DNA from: Parachlamydia sp. AcF125
GTDB lineage: Bacteria > Chlamydiota > Chlamydiia > Chlamydiales > Parachlamydiaceae
Assembly: GCF_018342475.1 (NCBI RefSeq)
Contig: NZ_JAEMUD010000002.1
Location: 372,001-436,000 of the forward strand
Direction of reading: 5' to 3'
Length of the DNA stretch: 64,000 nucleotides
In this document: one piece after another, positions 45,077 to 53,452 of the stretch
How the letters are laid out: the number at the start of each line of letters is the position of its first letter
How positions within the stretch are numbered: the stretch's first letter is position 1
Made by a program: the position numbers and the translations under genes
Notes under the pieces: generated by a model
The model's database searches: none
Seen by the model: the letters and a program-made list of their open reading frames with translations, nothing else
What the model was told of the DNA's origin: nothing

Positions 45077-46192
45077 ATGCCAAAATCCTCCATTTTTATC
45101 GCCTCCACCGGTCAAAATATCGGTAAAACCACCTTATGCCTAGGAATCATTTCGGGCTTAAAAAAAAGGTATCACAAAGTTGGCTTTATCAAACCCGTTG
45201 GCCAGCAGCATGTGACAATTGAGGAGAATGTGGTCGTCGATAAAGACGTGGTTCTGTTCAAAAACACCTTTCAGCTCGAAGATCCCTGGATGGATATGAG
45301 CCCGGTGATTATTCCTCAAGGTTTTACCCGCGATTACATTGAAGGAAAAGTGACTGAGCAAGAGATGACCAAAAAAATCCAACACGCCTTTCAAAAAATT
45401 TCTGAGGCTAATAATTATACGATTGTGGAGGGAACCGGACATGTAGGAGTAGGCTCAATCATTAATCTTGGAAATGCTAAGGTTGCCTCGTTACTGGGAT
45501 TGGAAATGGTGATTGTCACCTCGGGAGGCCTTGGATCTGCTTATGACGAGCTAGCTTTAAATTTAGCCCTCTGCAAAGAACATAAAGTCAAAGTACGCGG
45601 AGTTATTCTCAACCGTGTTTATGAAGAAAAAAAAGAGATGATTCTTCACTATTTCCCAAGATTATTAAAAAAATGGAATATTCCGCTTGCTGGTTGCATT
45701 CCCTATAACGAGTTTTTAAATAATCCGACAATTAAAGACTTTGAATATCTATTTGATACCCCACTTTTTGCAGGAGAGCAACATCGGTATCGACACTTTC
45801 GCCATACGCGCTTAGCCGCTTCTTCCTTAGAAGCTTATGAAGAAGAGGCCACTCCAAATGAGTTAGTTATAACACCCGCTAGTCGTGAAGATATTATTCG
45901 ATCTGTCTTGAAACAACATCTCACCGCTTCTGAAACAGATGGCACCGATTTCCAAGGGGGAATGATTTTAACAGGCCGCCATCCTCCTAGCAAAGAAATT
46001 TGCGAGCAAATTCGGCAGGTTGATATTCCCACTCTTTATGCCCCTCTGCATAGCTACGACGCTCTTAAGATGATTACCTCTTACATTGCTAAAATCCGGA
46101 TGGAAGATCTTCCAAAAGTTGAAAAAGCTATTGCCCTAGTAGAAGATCATGTCGATTTTGATCTGCTTACAAAGGGAAGTCAATCGCCATAA
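45077..46192 (+). CDS. BioD-like P-loop ATPase with DRTGG domain
   Basis: 371 residues. The N-terminal part (1-225) is a dethiobiotin-synthetase-like P-loop domain: ASTGQNIGKTT is the phosphate loop, VEGTGHVGVG the second motif, and GVILNRV a conserved strand. The C-terminal part (about 245-355) resembles a DRTGG domain, as found N-terminal to phosphotransacetylase (Pta) in many bacteria. Here no Pta catalytic domain follows, so this is the regulatory module alone. Function unknown; a nucleotide-sensing role is plausible. Its last 40 codons have been copied twice downstream in the tandem array. Confidence 0.85.
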   Translation: MPKSSIFIASTGQNIGKTTLCLGIISGLKKRYHKVGFIKPVGQQHVTIEENVVVDKDVVLFKNTFQLEDPWMDMSPVIIPQGFTRDYIEGKVTEQEMTKKIQHAFQKISEANNYTIVEGTGHVGVGSIINLGNAKVASLLGLEMVIVTSGGLGSAYDELALNLALCKEHKVKVRGVILNRVYEEKKEMILHYFPRLLKKWNIPLAGCIPYNEFLNNPTIKDFEYLFDTPLFAGEQHRYRHFRHTRLAASSLEAYEEEATPNELVITPASREDIIRSVLKQHLTASETDGTDFQGGMILTGRHPPSKEICEQIRQVDIPTLYAPLHSYDALKMITSYIAKIRMEDLPKVEKAIALVEDHVDFDLLTKGSQSP

Positions 46193-46223
46193 AAGCTGTT
46201 GGTTTAATGGCGGCTTTCCAAAA

Positions 46224-47603
46224 CTATAAGTCTGCTGTTTGCTCTGCCAGCGGAAATTTTTCTTCGAATTTTTCTAATACCCTTTCCACTGAAGTCTCCT
46301 CTCTTTCCTCTTCTGTAATCAGTTCTGCATCTACCCACGTTTGCTTTGTCTTATCAGCTTCAATCAATTTTTTAGCGAGAGGATACAATGTAGGCTTAGC
46401 TAAAGCTAAATTAATCAGCTTAACAGGCCCAGATATTCCCTCTGGCTGTTCGGCAGAGGGATATAGTCTATATAACTCCTCAACTAATACGAGGGCATCA
46501 GGATTTGCTCCTTTTTGAAGAAAGAGATCCACAAGCTTAGGGGAATTTTGGCTAATCGCTATACATAGCGGAGAGACACATGCCTCCGATGTTTTATCGA
46601 TTTCTCTTATGACAGGGATATTTACCAAATTGGGAAATCTAGCCAAGATTTTTTCTGCCAGAGAAACCACATACTCATCATTTAACCCATCTTTACAATC
46701 CAATAGGGCTCGACGAGATAAAATATACAAAAGAGACACCTTAGCTGGGCGCTCTTCAATTTTCGTCAATATAGTAGGTTGGCCTAAGGATAAAGCAAAA
46801 TCAAAGAAATCATCTTGAACGATTTTCATTTTGACAGCTTCTTTTATCATGCGGCCCGCGAAGAAAAAGGAGCCCCTATTATCTAACCAATTTATAGTTT
46901 TTGCATAGATAGCTTTGAGAGCCTCTTTATTTTCTGCTAAAAGACTTCCGCTAATAGCATTTTTTAAAATATGATAAGCTTTATTTTGACTAACTTTTGT
47001 GGCAAATACTTTATCCTTACTATCCATTGTTATGGCAAATAGTTGTTTGATGGCCGTTTCCGACCCAAATTTTCCCACAACTAAAGCTAATTCTGAATCA
47101 AGGCCCCCGTTTTGTAATACCTGAAGCATAATTCCTAACTCATTTTGGATAGCTGTTTTTTCTGCTTCAGCTTCAGGCTTTGCCTCTTTCAAGTCTTCTA
47201 AACGATTCTTAAAGAGTTTAAATGCTTGTTGGCGAACAAAGCTAGCTTTTTTTATTAATTGTTGTTTCTCGGTGGAAGTTGTTCGAGCCTTGGCGATTGT
47301 GTGTTTTAAAAGAACGTACATATGATTGCAATTGGCTGCATCTTGGAAGATGGACTGCGAAGCTTGAACAGTTTTTAAAGCAACTTCCACCGATTTTTTT
47401 GCCTGTGTTGTGGCTACCCCTTTTTTCCCTAGAGTAAAAAAGCGGACCAATAAATTCAGGACACTTAGCGTAAAGGTTTTTATTTTCCCATCTTTTTTTC
47501 GTACGCTAAAGTGAGTGGTGAGCACCATTTCGGGATCTTGAGCTGCTTTGGCTAAAGCTAAGGTAAGATTTTTTTTATCGGTTACATTTAATTGGATTGC
47601 CAT
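46224..47603 (-). CDS. Ankyrin-like paralog A of the tandem family
   Basis: 459 residues. The first 130 residues (IQLNVTDKKNLTLALAKAAQ, then FTLSVLNLLVRFFTLGKKGV) are almost identical to those of paralog B, and close to C. Around residue 355 there is an ankyrin-type segment (SPLCIAISQNSPKLVDLFLQ followed by KGANP), the only recognisable motif. The middle is helical and variable among the copies. No signal peptide. Ribosome-binding site AAGGAGG. Convergent with the DRTGG gene, 31 bp between stops. An effector role is a guess based on the ankyrin motif and duplication. Confidence 0.82.
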   Translation of the reverse strand: MAIQLNVTDKKNLTLALAKAAQDPEMVLTTHFSVRKKDGKIKTFTLSVLNLLVRFFTLGKKGVATTQAKKSVEVALKTVQASQSIFQDAANCNHMYVLLKHTIAKARTTSTEKQQLIKKASFVRQQAFKLFKNRLEDLKEAKPEAEAEKTAIQNELGIMLQVLQNGGLDSELALVVGKFGSETAIKQLFAITMDSKDKVFATKVSQNKAYHILKNAISGSLLAENKEALKAIYAKTINWLDNRGSFFFAGRMIKEAVKMKIVQDDFFDFALSLGQPTILTKIEERPAKVSLLYILSRRALLDCKDGLNDEYVVSLAEKILARFPNLVNIPVIREIDKTSEACVSPLCIAISQNSPKLVDLFLQKGANPDALVLVEELYRLYPSAEQPEGISGPVKLINLALAKPTLYPLAKKLIEADKTKQTWVDAELITEEEREETSVERVLEKFEEKFPLAEQTADL

Positions 47604-47723
47604 AACAGACCTCCTTATTTAATATCTAATTTTCACAAGCTATATCATATCATTCATTAAACGCCTAATTAATTATTAAATTAAATAAAAAACAATAAAC
47701 GATTAATAAAGAAGGTAAGCATT

Positions 47724-48780
47724 GGCTGTGTTGAAAAAATTCTCTCTAGAATCTTGCTAAAATCCCTTGAAAAAAGAAACTCCTTGTTTTTTTCCGATCA
47801 AAGAAAAGACCAAGGAGTTTGCGATGCGCGAACGCAACTGGCAATGGTATAACACACAACTCATTCAACGCAGAAGCCTAACTTTTCTTTTAGGTCCAAA
47901 CCTTCTCAAGCCAGCCGTAAAACGACAGTCTACCAGAAGAAGACCAACCGAGTACTCGAATATACTTATTGAGAGTCTTTTCATGCTCAAAATTCAGTTT
48001 AAGCTGACATATCGTACTCTTCAAGGGTCTGCTCAGTCCTTTTTAACAAAACTTTTACCAGGTAACAAGGTTCCCGACCACACCCTGATGGGCAAGCGTG
48101 TTCAAAAGTTAGGTAAAACGCGGCCTAAGCTCTCCCACTCACACAGCCAAACAGCCACCCTTGATCCATCAGGCGTGGAAGTGGTAGGCAAAGGTGGATG
48201 GAAAGTAAAAGTGCATGGGCGAGGAAGACTCCGCAAGTGGTGAAAGTCCACTTAGCAGTAGGTCTCAAGACTTTGGAACTCCTGGCGGAAATGGCGACAA
48301 TTTCAGAGGCTGGAGACAGTAGAATGACAGCTCCGCTACTGGATTAACTAGCCCGTCCGCCAAAACAAGTGATTGCCGATGGAGGATACGATAGGCGGGA
48401 GGCGCGCAAAGTCATCAAAGACAAGGAAGCCAAACCATTAATTCCACCTCCAAAGAATGCAAGATATAAGTTCAAAAATGATGGGAGAGATATAGCCATG
48501 CTGGAAATATCGGGGCGTGGAGGCGATCGATAGGCTAGATCTCTTTGGGGAAAACTGACAGGCTATAATTGTCGAGCTTTAGTGGAAACGGCCTTTTCCA
48601 TTTTGAAACGCTTATTTGGCGATCGATTCTTTTCAAAAAATTTTGAACGTCAGAAAGTTGAAAACAGTTTCAGATATATTCTTTTCAACAAGATGGAAAG
48701 ATTGGCAATTTGAAAAATAAGAAATAAGAACTTTTGAAAATTTTAACTAAATTTTTAAATCGATTTTTTCAATACAGCTC
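47724..48780 (+). mobile_element. IS5-family insertion sequence, degenerate
   Basis: The ends are inverted repeats: left 47725-47740 (GCTGTGTTGAAAAAAT), right 48763-48778 read inward as GCTGTATTGAAAAAAT, one mismatch in 16. The bases CATT flank both sides (47720-47723 and 48781-48784), a plausible 4-bp target duplication. Inside lies a transposase pseudogene. The corresponding spacer between units B and C, about 50600, lacks the element, so it shows an unoccupied paralogous site. Confidence 0.85.
47824..48714 (+). pseudogene. IS5-family DDE transposase, disrupted
   Basis: The first frame runs to a stop at 48241. After a +1 shift the frame continues with VKVHLAVGLKTLELLAEMAT, then an in-frame TAA before LARPPKQVIADGGYD, and an in-frame TAG, before ALVETAFSILKRLFGDRFF. 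The three acidic residues are traceable: Asp in TLDPSG, Asp in IADGGYD and Glu in LVETAFS. One frameshift and two nonsense codons mean it cannot make an active enzyme. The natural start is the ATG at 47824 (MRERNWQWYN). Confidence 0.85.
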
Positions 48781-48927
48781 CATTTTGGCAATCTAGCCAC
48801 AAGTAAAAATGAACTTTTTATTGTTTGTATCTTTAATTCCAAGGCGGATAGCAAAAGATCCATTCAACATGCTAAAAAGGCGCCCCCTAATCCCCTTTTT
48901 GTTTAGCGAGAAAGAAAAGCCCTAAAG

Positions 48928-49050
48928 ATGGCTCTCTTTCATATGGCTAAAATTCGAATGGGAGAACTTCCAAAAGTTGAAAAAGCTATTGCTCTAGTAG
49001 AAGATCATGTCGATTTTGATCTGCTTATAAAGGGAAGCCAATCGCCATAA
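48928..49050 (+). pseudogene. Duplicated 3' tail of the DRTGG gene (unit B)
   Basis: Forty codons: MALFHMAKIRMGELPKVEKA and the rest, matching the last 40 residues of the protein at 45077-46192 (AKIRMEDLPKVEKA..., GSQSP end) with few changes. It begins with an incidental ATG. It is a hitch-hiking fragment, not a gene. Confidence 0.85.
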
Positions 49051-49099
49051 AAACCGCTTGTTTAAGAGCAGCCTTCCAAAGCTATAAGTCTGTCGTTTG

Positions 49100-50464
49100 C
49101 TATGCCAGAGGAAATTTGGCTTCGAATTTTTCTAATACCCTTTCCACTGAAGTCCCTGCTCTTTCCTCTTCTGTAATCAGTTTTGCATCTACCCAAGTTT
49201 GCTTTGTCTTATCGGCTTCAATCAATTTTTTAGCGGAAGGATAAAAGCTAGGATCAGTTAAAGCTAGATTAATCAGCTTAACAGGTCCGGATCTAGGTAT
49301 TCCCTGTGGCCGTTCGCCAGAAGGATAGACTCTATTTAATATATCAGCTGAAAGGAAAGCACCAGGATTTGCTCCTTTTTGAAGAAAGAGATCCACAAGC
49401 TTAGGGGATTTTTGGCTAATCGCTATCAAAAGCGGATAGATACATACACCCGATGTTTTATCGGCTTCTCTTATGATAGGGATATTTACCAAACTGGGAA
49501 ATCTAGCCAAGATTTTTTCTACCAGAGAAACCACATACTCCTCATTTAACCCATCTTTACAATCCAATAGGGTTTCACTAGCTAAAAAAGTTAAGAGAGA
49601 CGCCTCAGCTGAGCGCGCTTCGATTTTCACGGATAAAGTAGGCTTGCCTAGAGATAAAGGTAAAGATAAAGCAAAATTAAAGAAATCATCTTGAACGATT
49701 TTCATTCTGACCATTTCCTCTATCATTTGACCCATGAAGATAAAGAAGCCTTCATTCTTTAAAGCATCGACAGTTTCTGCCTGGATAGCTTTAAGAGCCT
49801 CTTTATTTTTTGTTAAGAGACTTCCGCAAATAGCATTTTTTAAAATATGATAAGCTTTATCCTTACTATCCATTGTTGGGGCAAATAGTTGTTTGATGGT
49901 CTTCTCCGACCCAAATTTTCCCACAACTAAAGCTACTTCTAAATCAAGGTCCTCGTTATCAAGGCCCCCGTTTTGCAATACCTGAATTATAACCCCCAAT
50001 TCATTTTGGAGGGCATTTTTTTCTGCCTCAGTTTCAGGCTTTGCCTCTTTCAAGCCTTCTAAACGATCCGTAACATTTCTAAATGCTCGGTCACGAACAA
50101 AGCTAACTTTTTTTATTAATTGCTGTTTCTCGGTGGAATCTGTTCGAGCCTTAGCGATTGTGCGTTTTAAAAGAACGTACATATGATTGCAATTGTATGC
50201 ATCTTGGAGGATGGACTGAGAAGCTTGAACAATTTTTAAAGCAACTTCCACCGATTTTTTTGCCTGTGTTGTGGCTACCCCTTTTTTCCCTAGAGTAAAA
50301 AAGCGGACCAATAAATTCAGGACACTTAGCGTAAAAGTTTTTATTTTCCCATCTTTTTTTCGTACGCTAAAGTGAGTGGTGAGCACCATTTCGGGATCTT
50401 GAGCTGCTTTGGCTAAAGCTAAGGTAAGATTTTTATTATCGTTTACATTTAATTGGATTGTCAT
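49100..50464 (-). CDS. Ankyrin-like paralog B of the tandem family
   Basis: 454 residues, the closest relative of paralog A: the N-terminal 130 residues differ at only a handful of places and the DNA is nearly identical there, suggesting recent duplication or gene conversion. The ankyrin-type segment near residue 350 is kept (YPLLIAISQKSPKLVDLFLQ, then KGANP). A small in-frame insertion (LDNEDLDLEVAL) and shorter DSKDKAYH spacing distinguish it from A. Its promoter side contains a 19-bp tandem duplication at 50501-50538. Function unknown. Confidence 0.82.
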   Translation of the reverse strand: MTIQLNVNDNKNLTLALAKAAQDPEMVLTTHFSVRKKDGKIKTFTLSVLNLLVRFFTLGKKGVATTQAKKSVEVALKIVQASQSILQDAYNCNHMYVLLKRTIAKARTDSTEKQQLIKKVSFVRDRAFRNVTDRLEGLKEAKPETEAEKNALQNELGVIIQVLQNGGLDNEDLDLEVALVVGKFGSEKTIKQLFAPTMDSKDKAYHILKNAICGSLLTKNKEALKAIQAETVDALKNEGFFIFMGQMIEEMVRMKIVQDDFFNFALSLPLSLGKPTLSVKIEARSAEASLLTFLASETLLDCKDGLNEEYVVSLVEKILARFPSLVNIPIIREADKTSGVCIYPLLIAISQKSPKLVDLFLQKGANPGAFLSADILNRVYPSGERPQGIPRSGPVKLINLALTDPSFYPSAKKLIEADKTKQTWVDAKLITEEERAGTSVERVLEKFEAKFPLA

Positions 50465-50500
50465 AGCAGACCGCCATATTTAACATCTAATTTACACAAA

Positions 50501-50538
50501 CTATATCATACCATTCATTCTATATCATACCATTCATT
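50501..50538 (+). repeat. 19-bp tandem duplication upstream of paralog B
   Basis: CTATATCATACCATTCATT occurs twice in direct succession (50501-50519, 50520-50538). Paralog A has a single copy at the corresponding place. It lies in the probable promoter of paralog B and may alter promoter spacing. Confidence 0.9.
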
Positions 50539-50759
50539 AAACCCCTAATTAATTATTAAATTAAATAAAAAACAATAAACGATAAATAAAGGACGTAAGC
50601 GTTCCCCCTTTCACCCCGTTTTGGTAACCTGACTACCAGTGAAATTGGACCCTTTATTTTTGTATTTTTAATCCCGAGATGGATAGCAAAAGATCCATTC
50701 AAAGGCTAAAGGCACGTCTCATCCCTTTTCTTGCTTAGCGTAAAAAAGGGGTCTTAAAG

Positions 50760-50873
50760 ATGGCTCTCTTTTATATAGCTAAAATTCGAATGGGAGATCT
50801 TCCAAAAGTTGAAGAAGCTATTGCTTTAGTAGAAGGCCATGCCAGTTTTAGTCTGCTTACAAAGGGAAGTTAA
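50760..50873 (+). pseudogene. Duplicated 3' tail of the DRTGG gene (unit C)
   Basis: Thirty-seven codons, MALFYIAKIRMGDLPKVEEA onward, ending TKGS and then TAA three codons earlier than the original. More diverged than the unit-B copy, with substitutions such as D-to-S changes. Hitch-hiking remnant. Confidence 0.85.
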
Positions 50874-50931
50874 TTACCATAAAAGCCGCTTATTTAATAG
50901 CAGCTTTCTGAAATTATAAGTCTGTCGTTTG

Positions 50932-52260
50932 CTATGCCAGAGGAAATTTGGCTTCGAATTTTTCTAATACCCTTTCCACTGAAGTCCCTGCTCTTTCCTC
51001 TTCTGTAATCAGTTTTGCATCCACCCAAGTTTGCTTTGTCTTATCGGCTTCTATCAATTTTTTAGCGATAGGATACAATGTAGGCTTAGCTAAAGCTAGA
51101 TTAATCAGCTTAACTACTCCTAAAATTCCCTTGGGCCAGTCACCATCAGGAAATAAACTATTTAAACAATCAACTGGTAACAACTCAGCTACAATGAGAA
51201 AATCGGGATTTGCTCCCTTTTTAAGAAAAAGGTCTACAAGTTTAGGGGAATTATAACCAACCGCCAAGAAAAGCGGATATAGAAGGGAGGATTCTCTATC
51301 AACTTCTCTCAGAAGAGGGATATTTGCTAACGGGGGAAATTTAGCTAAGAGTTTTTCCATCAGGAAGATCTCCTCATCATTAATGGCACAACCTTTCTGC
51401 AGAAAAGCATACCAAACGCATAAGATAGAGCCTTCGTATATTTCTCCTCTTGTTTTTAATAATACAGTAGGCTTACATAGATTTAAGGCAAAATCGAAGA
51501 AATCATCTTGAACATCGATATCTTTAAATTTAACAACTGCTTCATACAGCCCATAAAAAAAATGGAAGAAAAATAAGTCGCCATAAGAGGCATTTGCTTG
51601 GATAGCTTTAAGAGTCTCTTTATTTTTTGCTAAGAGACTCCCGCGAATAGCATTCTTCAAAATGCTGTAAAATTCATTTGTGCTACCTATTGTGGCAAAC
51701 AGCTGTTTGATGGCCGCCTCCGAACCAAATTTTCCCATAATTAAAGCTAATTGTGGATCAAAGTCCTCTTTTTGCACTACCTGAAGCATGCCCTTTATCT
51801 CCTGCTGGATGGCAATTTTTTCTGCCTCAGTTTCAGGCTTTGCCTCTTTCAAGCCTTCTAAACGATTCGTAACGTTTTTAACTGCTCGATCACGAACAAA
51901 CCTAAGTTTTTTCATTAATCGCTGTTTTTCTACGAAACTTATGCGCTCCTTGTCGATGGTACGTTTTAAAAGAACGTACATATGATTGCAATTGGCTGCA
52001 TTTTGGAAGATAGGTCGAGAAGCTCGGATGATTTTTAGTGCAACCTTTACAGATTGTCTAGCATTTGTTGTAGCTACCCCTTTTTTCCCTAGAGTAAAAA
52101 AACGGACCAATAAATCCAGGACACTTAGCGTAAAGGTTTTTATTTTTCCATCTTTTTTTCGTACGCTAAATTGAGTAGTGAGCACCATCTCGGGATCTTG
52201 GGCTGCTATGGCTAACGTTAAGGGAAAATTTTTATCGGCTATATTTAATTGAATTGTCAT
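50932..52260 (-). CDS. Ankyrin-like paralog C of the tandem family
   Basis: 442 residues and the most diverged of the three. The N-terminal block (IQLNIADKNFPLTLAIAAQD, then FTLSVLDLLVRFFTLGKKGV) and the C-terminal block (KTKQTWVDAKLITEEERAGT) are shared with A and B, while the middle differs strongly. The ankyrin-type segment survives as YPLFLAVGYNSPKLVDLFLK, then KGANP. The last 45 residues are almost identical to B, consistent with shared 3' sequence in the duplicated unit. Function unknown. Confidence 0.82.
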   Translation of the reverse strand: MTIQLNIADKNFPLTLAIAAQDPEMVLTTQFSVRKKDGKIKTFTLSVLDLLVRFFTLGKKGVATTNARQSVKVALKIIRASRPIFQNAANCNHMYVLLKRTIDKERISFVEKQRLMKKLRFVRDRAVKNVTNRLEGLKEAKPETEAEKIAIQQEIKGMLQVVQKEDFDPQLALIMGKFGSEAAIKQLFATIGSTNEFYSILKNAIRGSLLAKNKETLKAIQANASYGDLFFFHFFYGLYEAVVKFKDIDVQDDFFDFALNLCKPTVLLKTRGEIYEGSILCVWYAFLQKGCAINDEEIFLMEKLLAKFPPLANIPLLREVDRESSLLYPLFLAVGYNSPKLVDLFLKKGANPDFLIVAELLPVDCLNSLFPDGDWPKGILGVVKLINLALAKPTLYPIAKKLIEADKTKQTWVDAKLITEEERAGTSVERVLEKFEAKFPLA

Positions 52261-52281
52261 AACAGAATAACCTTCTTTAAC

Positions 52282-52374
52282 CTATTTGGTTGTAAGGACA
52301 AAATCCGGGTTTTGTGCGGCTTGTGCTAAAGAGGAGGGAAAATTTTGGTTTGCAATGTTAAATTGGATAGCCAT
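52282..52374 (-). pseudogene. Stub of a fourth paralog (unit D)
   Basis: Thirty codons starting at an ATG (MAIQFNIANQNFPSSLAQAA, ending VLTTK and TAG). They match the first 30 residues of paralog C and the family (IQLNIADKNFPLTLAIAAQ..., VLTTQ). The frame stops where the conserved FSVRKKDGK block should begin, so the copy is truncated at the boundary with unit C. It is too short to be a functional member. Confidence 0.8.
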
Positions 52375-52399
52375 AAAAATTTCCCCTAAAAAATTTTAT

Positions 52400-53452
52400 T
52401 TAATTGAAATATCTTGAGCAGTGGGTGTCAAAAGAGAGAAAAAGATCAGTAGCAGAAAGCTCTCGTATACACGCCCCTGTTTTACATCTTCGCAATGCTG
52501 GGCAACGCTTGGTAAAAACCTGACCATAAGGGCATGCCCCTTGAAAGCTAGCGTTTTGCTCCCCCAAAGGCTGGTATTTTGAAGCTAAGGAGGCGCCAAA
52601 AATGCTAAACGTCGGGGTGCCCGTTGTCCCAGCTAGATGCAAAGGAAGTGAATCCATGGCCAAGACAAGGCCCACTTGGCTCATCAAATTTTGCAATAAA
52701 GGCAAAGGGAGCTTATTGACAATTTGGCTGTTTTGCCTGAACTGCGCATGCAGCCTATTAGCCACCTCTTTTTCTTCAGGAGATCCCCAGATCAATAAAT
52801 AATGGCAGCCAAATTTTTGTTGAATCATCTGTAACAATTCAGCCAATGTCTTTTCGGGCAGCTGTTTATTGCGCCAAATTGCCCCTGGACAAACCATTAC
52901 CGTTTTTTTTGAAGTTAGAAGAATCGATTTAATAGATGCCTTCTCCTCTTCTGCAATTTTCAATAAAACCTTTTGAGGAAGGTAGGTATGATCGTTAAAA
53001 AATTGCTGAGGAATAGCTAAGTAATCCTCCCGAATATTGTAACCCGCTGGAGGATCAAACTTCGCATTTGTCACCAGTAAATTTGGCCATTCAGGCGCTG
53101 AGTTCCAGCCAAACCCAACTTTTTTGGCGGCTTTAGCCATTGCCGTAATAAACGCCGATTTGCTATTGCCTTGCAAATCGAATAGGACGTCGTAAGTCAC
53201 CTGGCGCAAAACCGAAAAGGTTTTGCAAATTTCTCGAAAATTTTCTCGTAAAGGAAAAAACTTTCGCCACTTTTTAGTATGCACATGCAGCACATTCGAA
53301 ACGGCAGGATGCCCTTCTACAAGCTCAGAAAACGGCTTTTCTACCACCCAATCAATTTGAGCCTCAGGAAAGCGGTTTTTTAAATAATCAAGGACGGGGA
53401 ATGCTTGGATAATATCCCCTAAAGATGATGTCTTAACAAGGAGAATTTTCAT
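52400..53452 (-). CDS. waaC: Glycosyltransferase family 9 (heptosyltransferase-like)
   Basis: Adds a heptose (or related sugar) to lipopolysaccharide core on the cytoplasmic side of the inner membrane. Family marks are the N-terminal KILLVKTSSLGDIIQAFPVL, the donor-site VCPGAIWRNKQLP, and GLVLAMDSLPLHLAGTTGTP near residue 255. The C-terminal CP...CPALRRCKTGACI is typical of WaaC/WaaF. 350 residues. It overlaps the rluA-type gene by four bases (ATGA) and is last in the pheS operon. Many chlamydiae have a heptose-free core, so the sugar transferred is uncertain; the symbol is tentative. Confidence 0.85.
   Translation of the reverse strand: MKILLVKTSSLGDIIQAFPVLDYLKNRFPEAQIDWVVEKPFSELVEGHPAVSNVLHVHTKKWRKFFPLRENFREICKTFSVLRQVTYDVLFDLQGNSKSAFITAMAKAAKKVGFGWNSAPEWPNLLVTNAKFDPPAGYNIREDYLAIPQQFFNDHTYLPQKVLLKIAEEEKASIKSILLTSKKTVMVCPGAIWRNKQLPEKTLAELLQMIQQKFGCHYLLIWGSPEEKEVANRLHAQFRQNSQIVNKLPLPLLQNLMSQVGLVLAMDSLPLHLAGTTGTPTFSIFGASLASKYQPLGEQNASFQGACPYGQVFTKRCPALRRCKTGACIRELSATDLFLSFDTHCSRYFN

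Larger units (their letters stand above)
46080..52374. repeat. Tandem segmental duplication array (three full units plus one stub)
   Basis: Unit A has the 3' end of the DRTGG gene (to 46192) facing the paralog at 46224-47603. Unit B repeats the same tail (48928-49050) facing the paralog at 49100-50464. Unit C repeats it (50760-50873) facing the paralog at 50932-52260. A stub of a fourth paralog is at 52282-52374. Promoter-side sequence of A and B (for example ATTAAATTAAATAAAAAACA) is also nearly identical. The three-gene family thus arose by tandem duplication with the DRTGG tail carried along. Confidence 0.9.

Noticed and set aside
46207-46518. 103-codon plus-strand frame at the end of paralog A
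   Set aside because: Antisense to the coding region of paralog A, and similar antisense frames exist in each copy because the copies are related.
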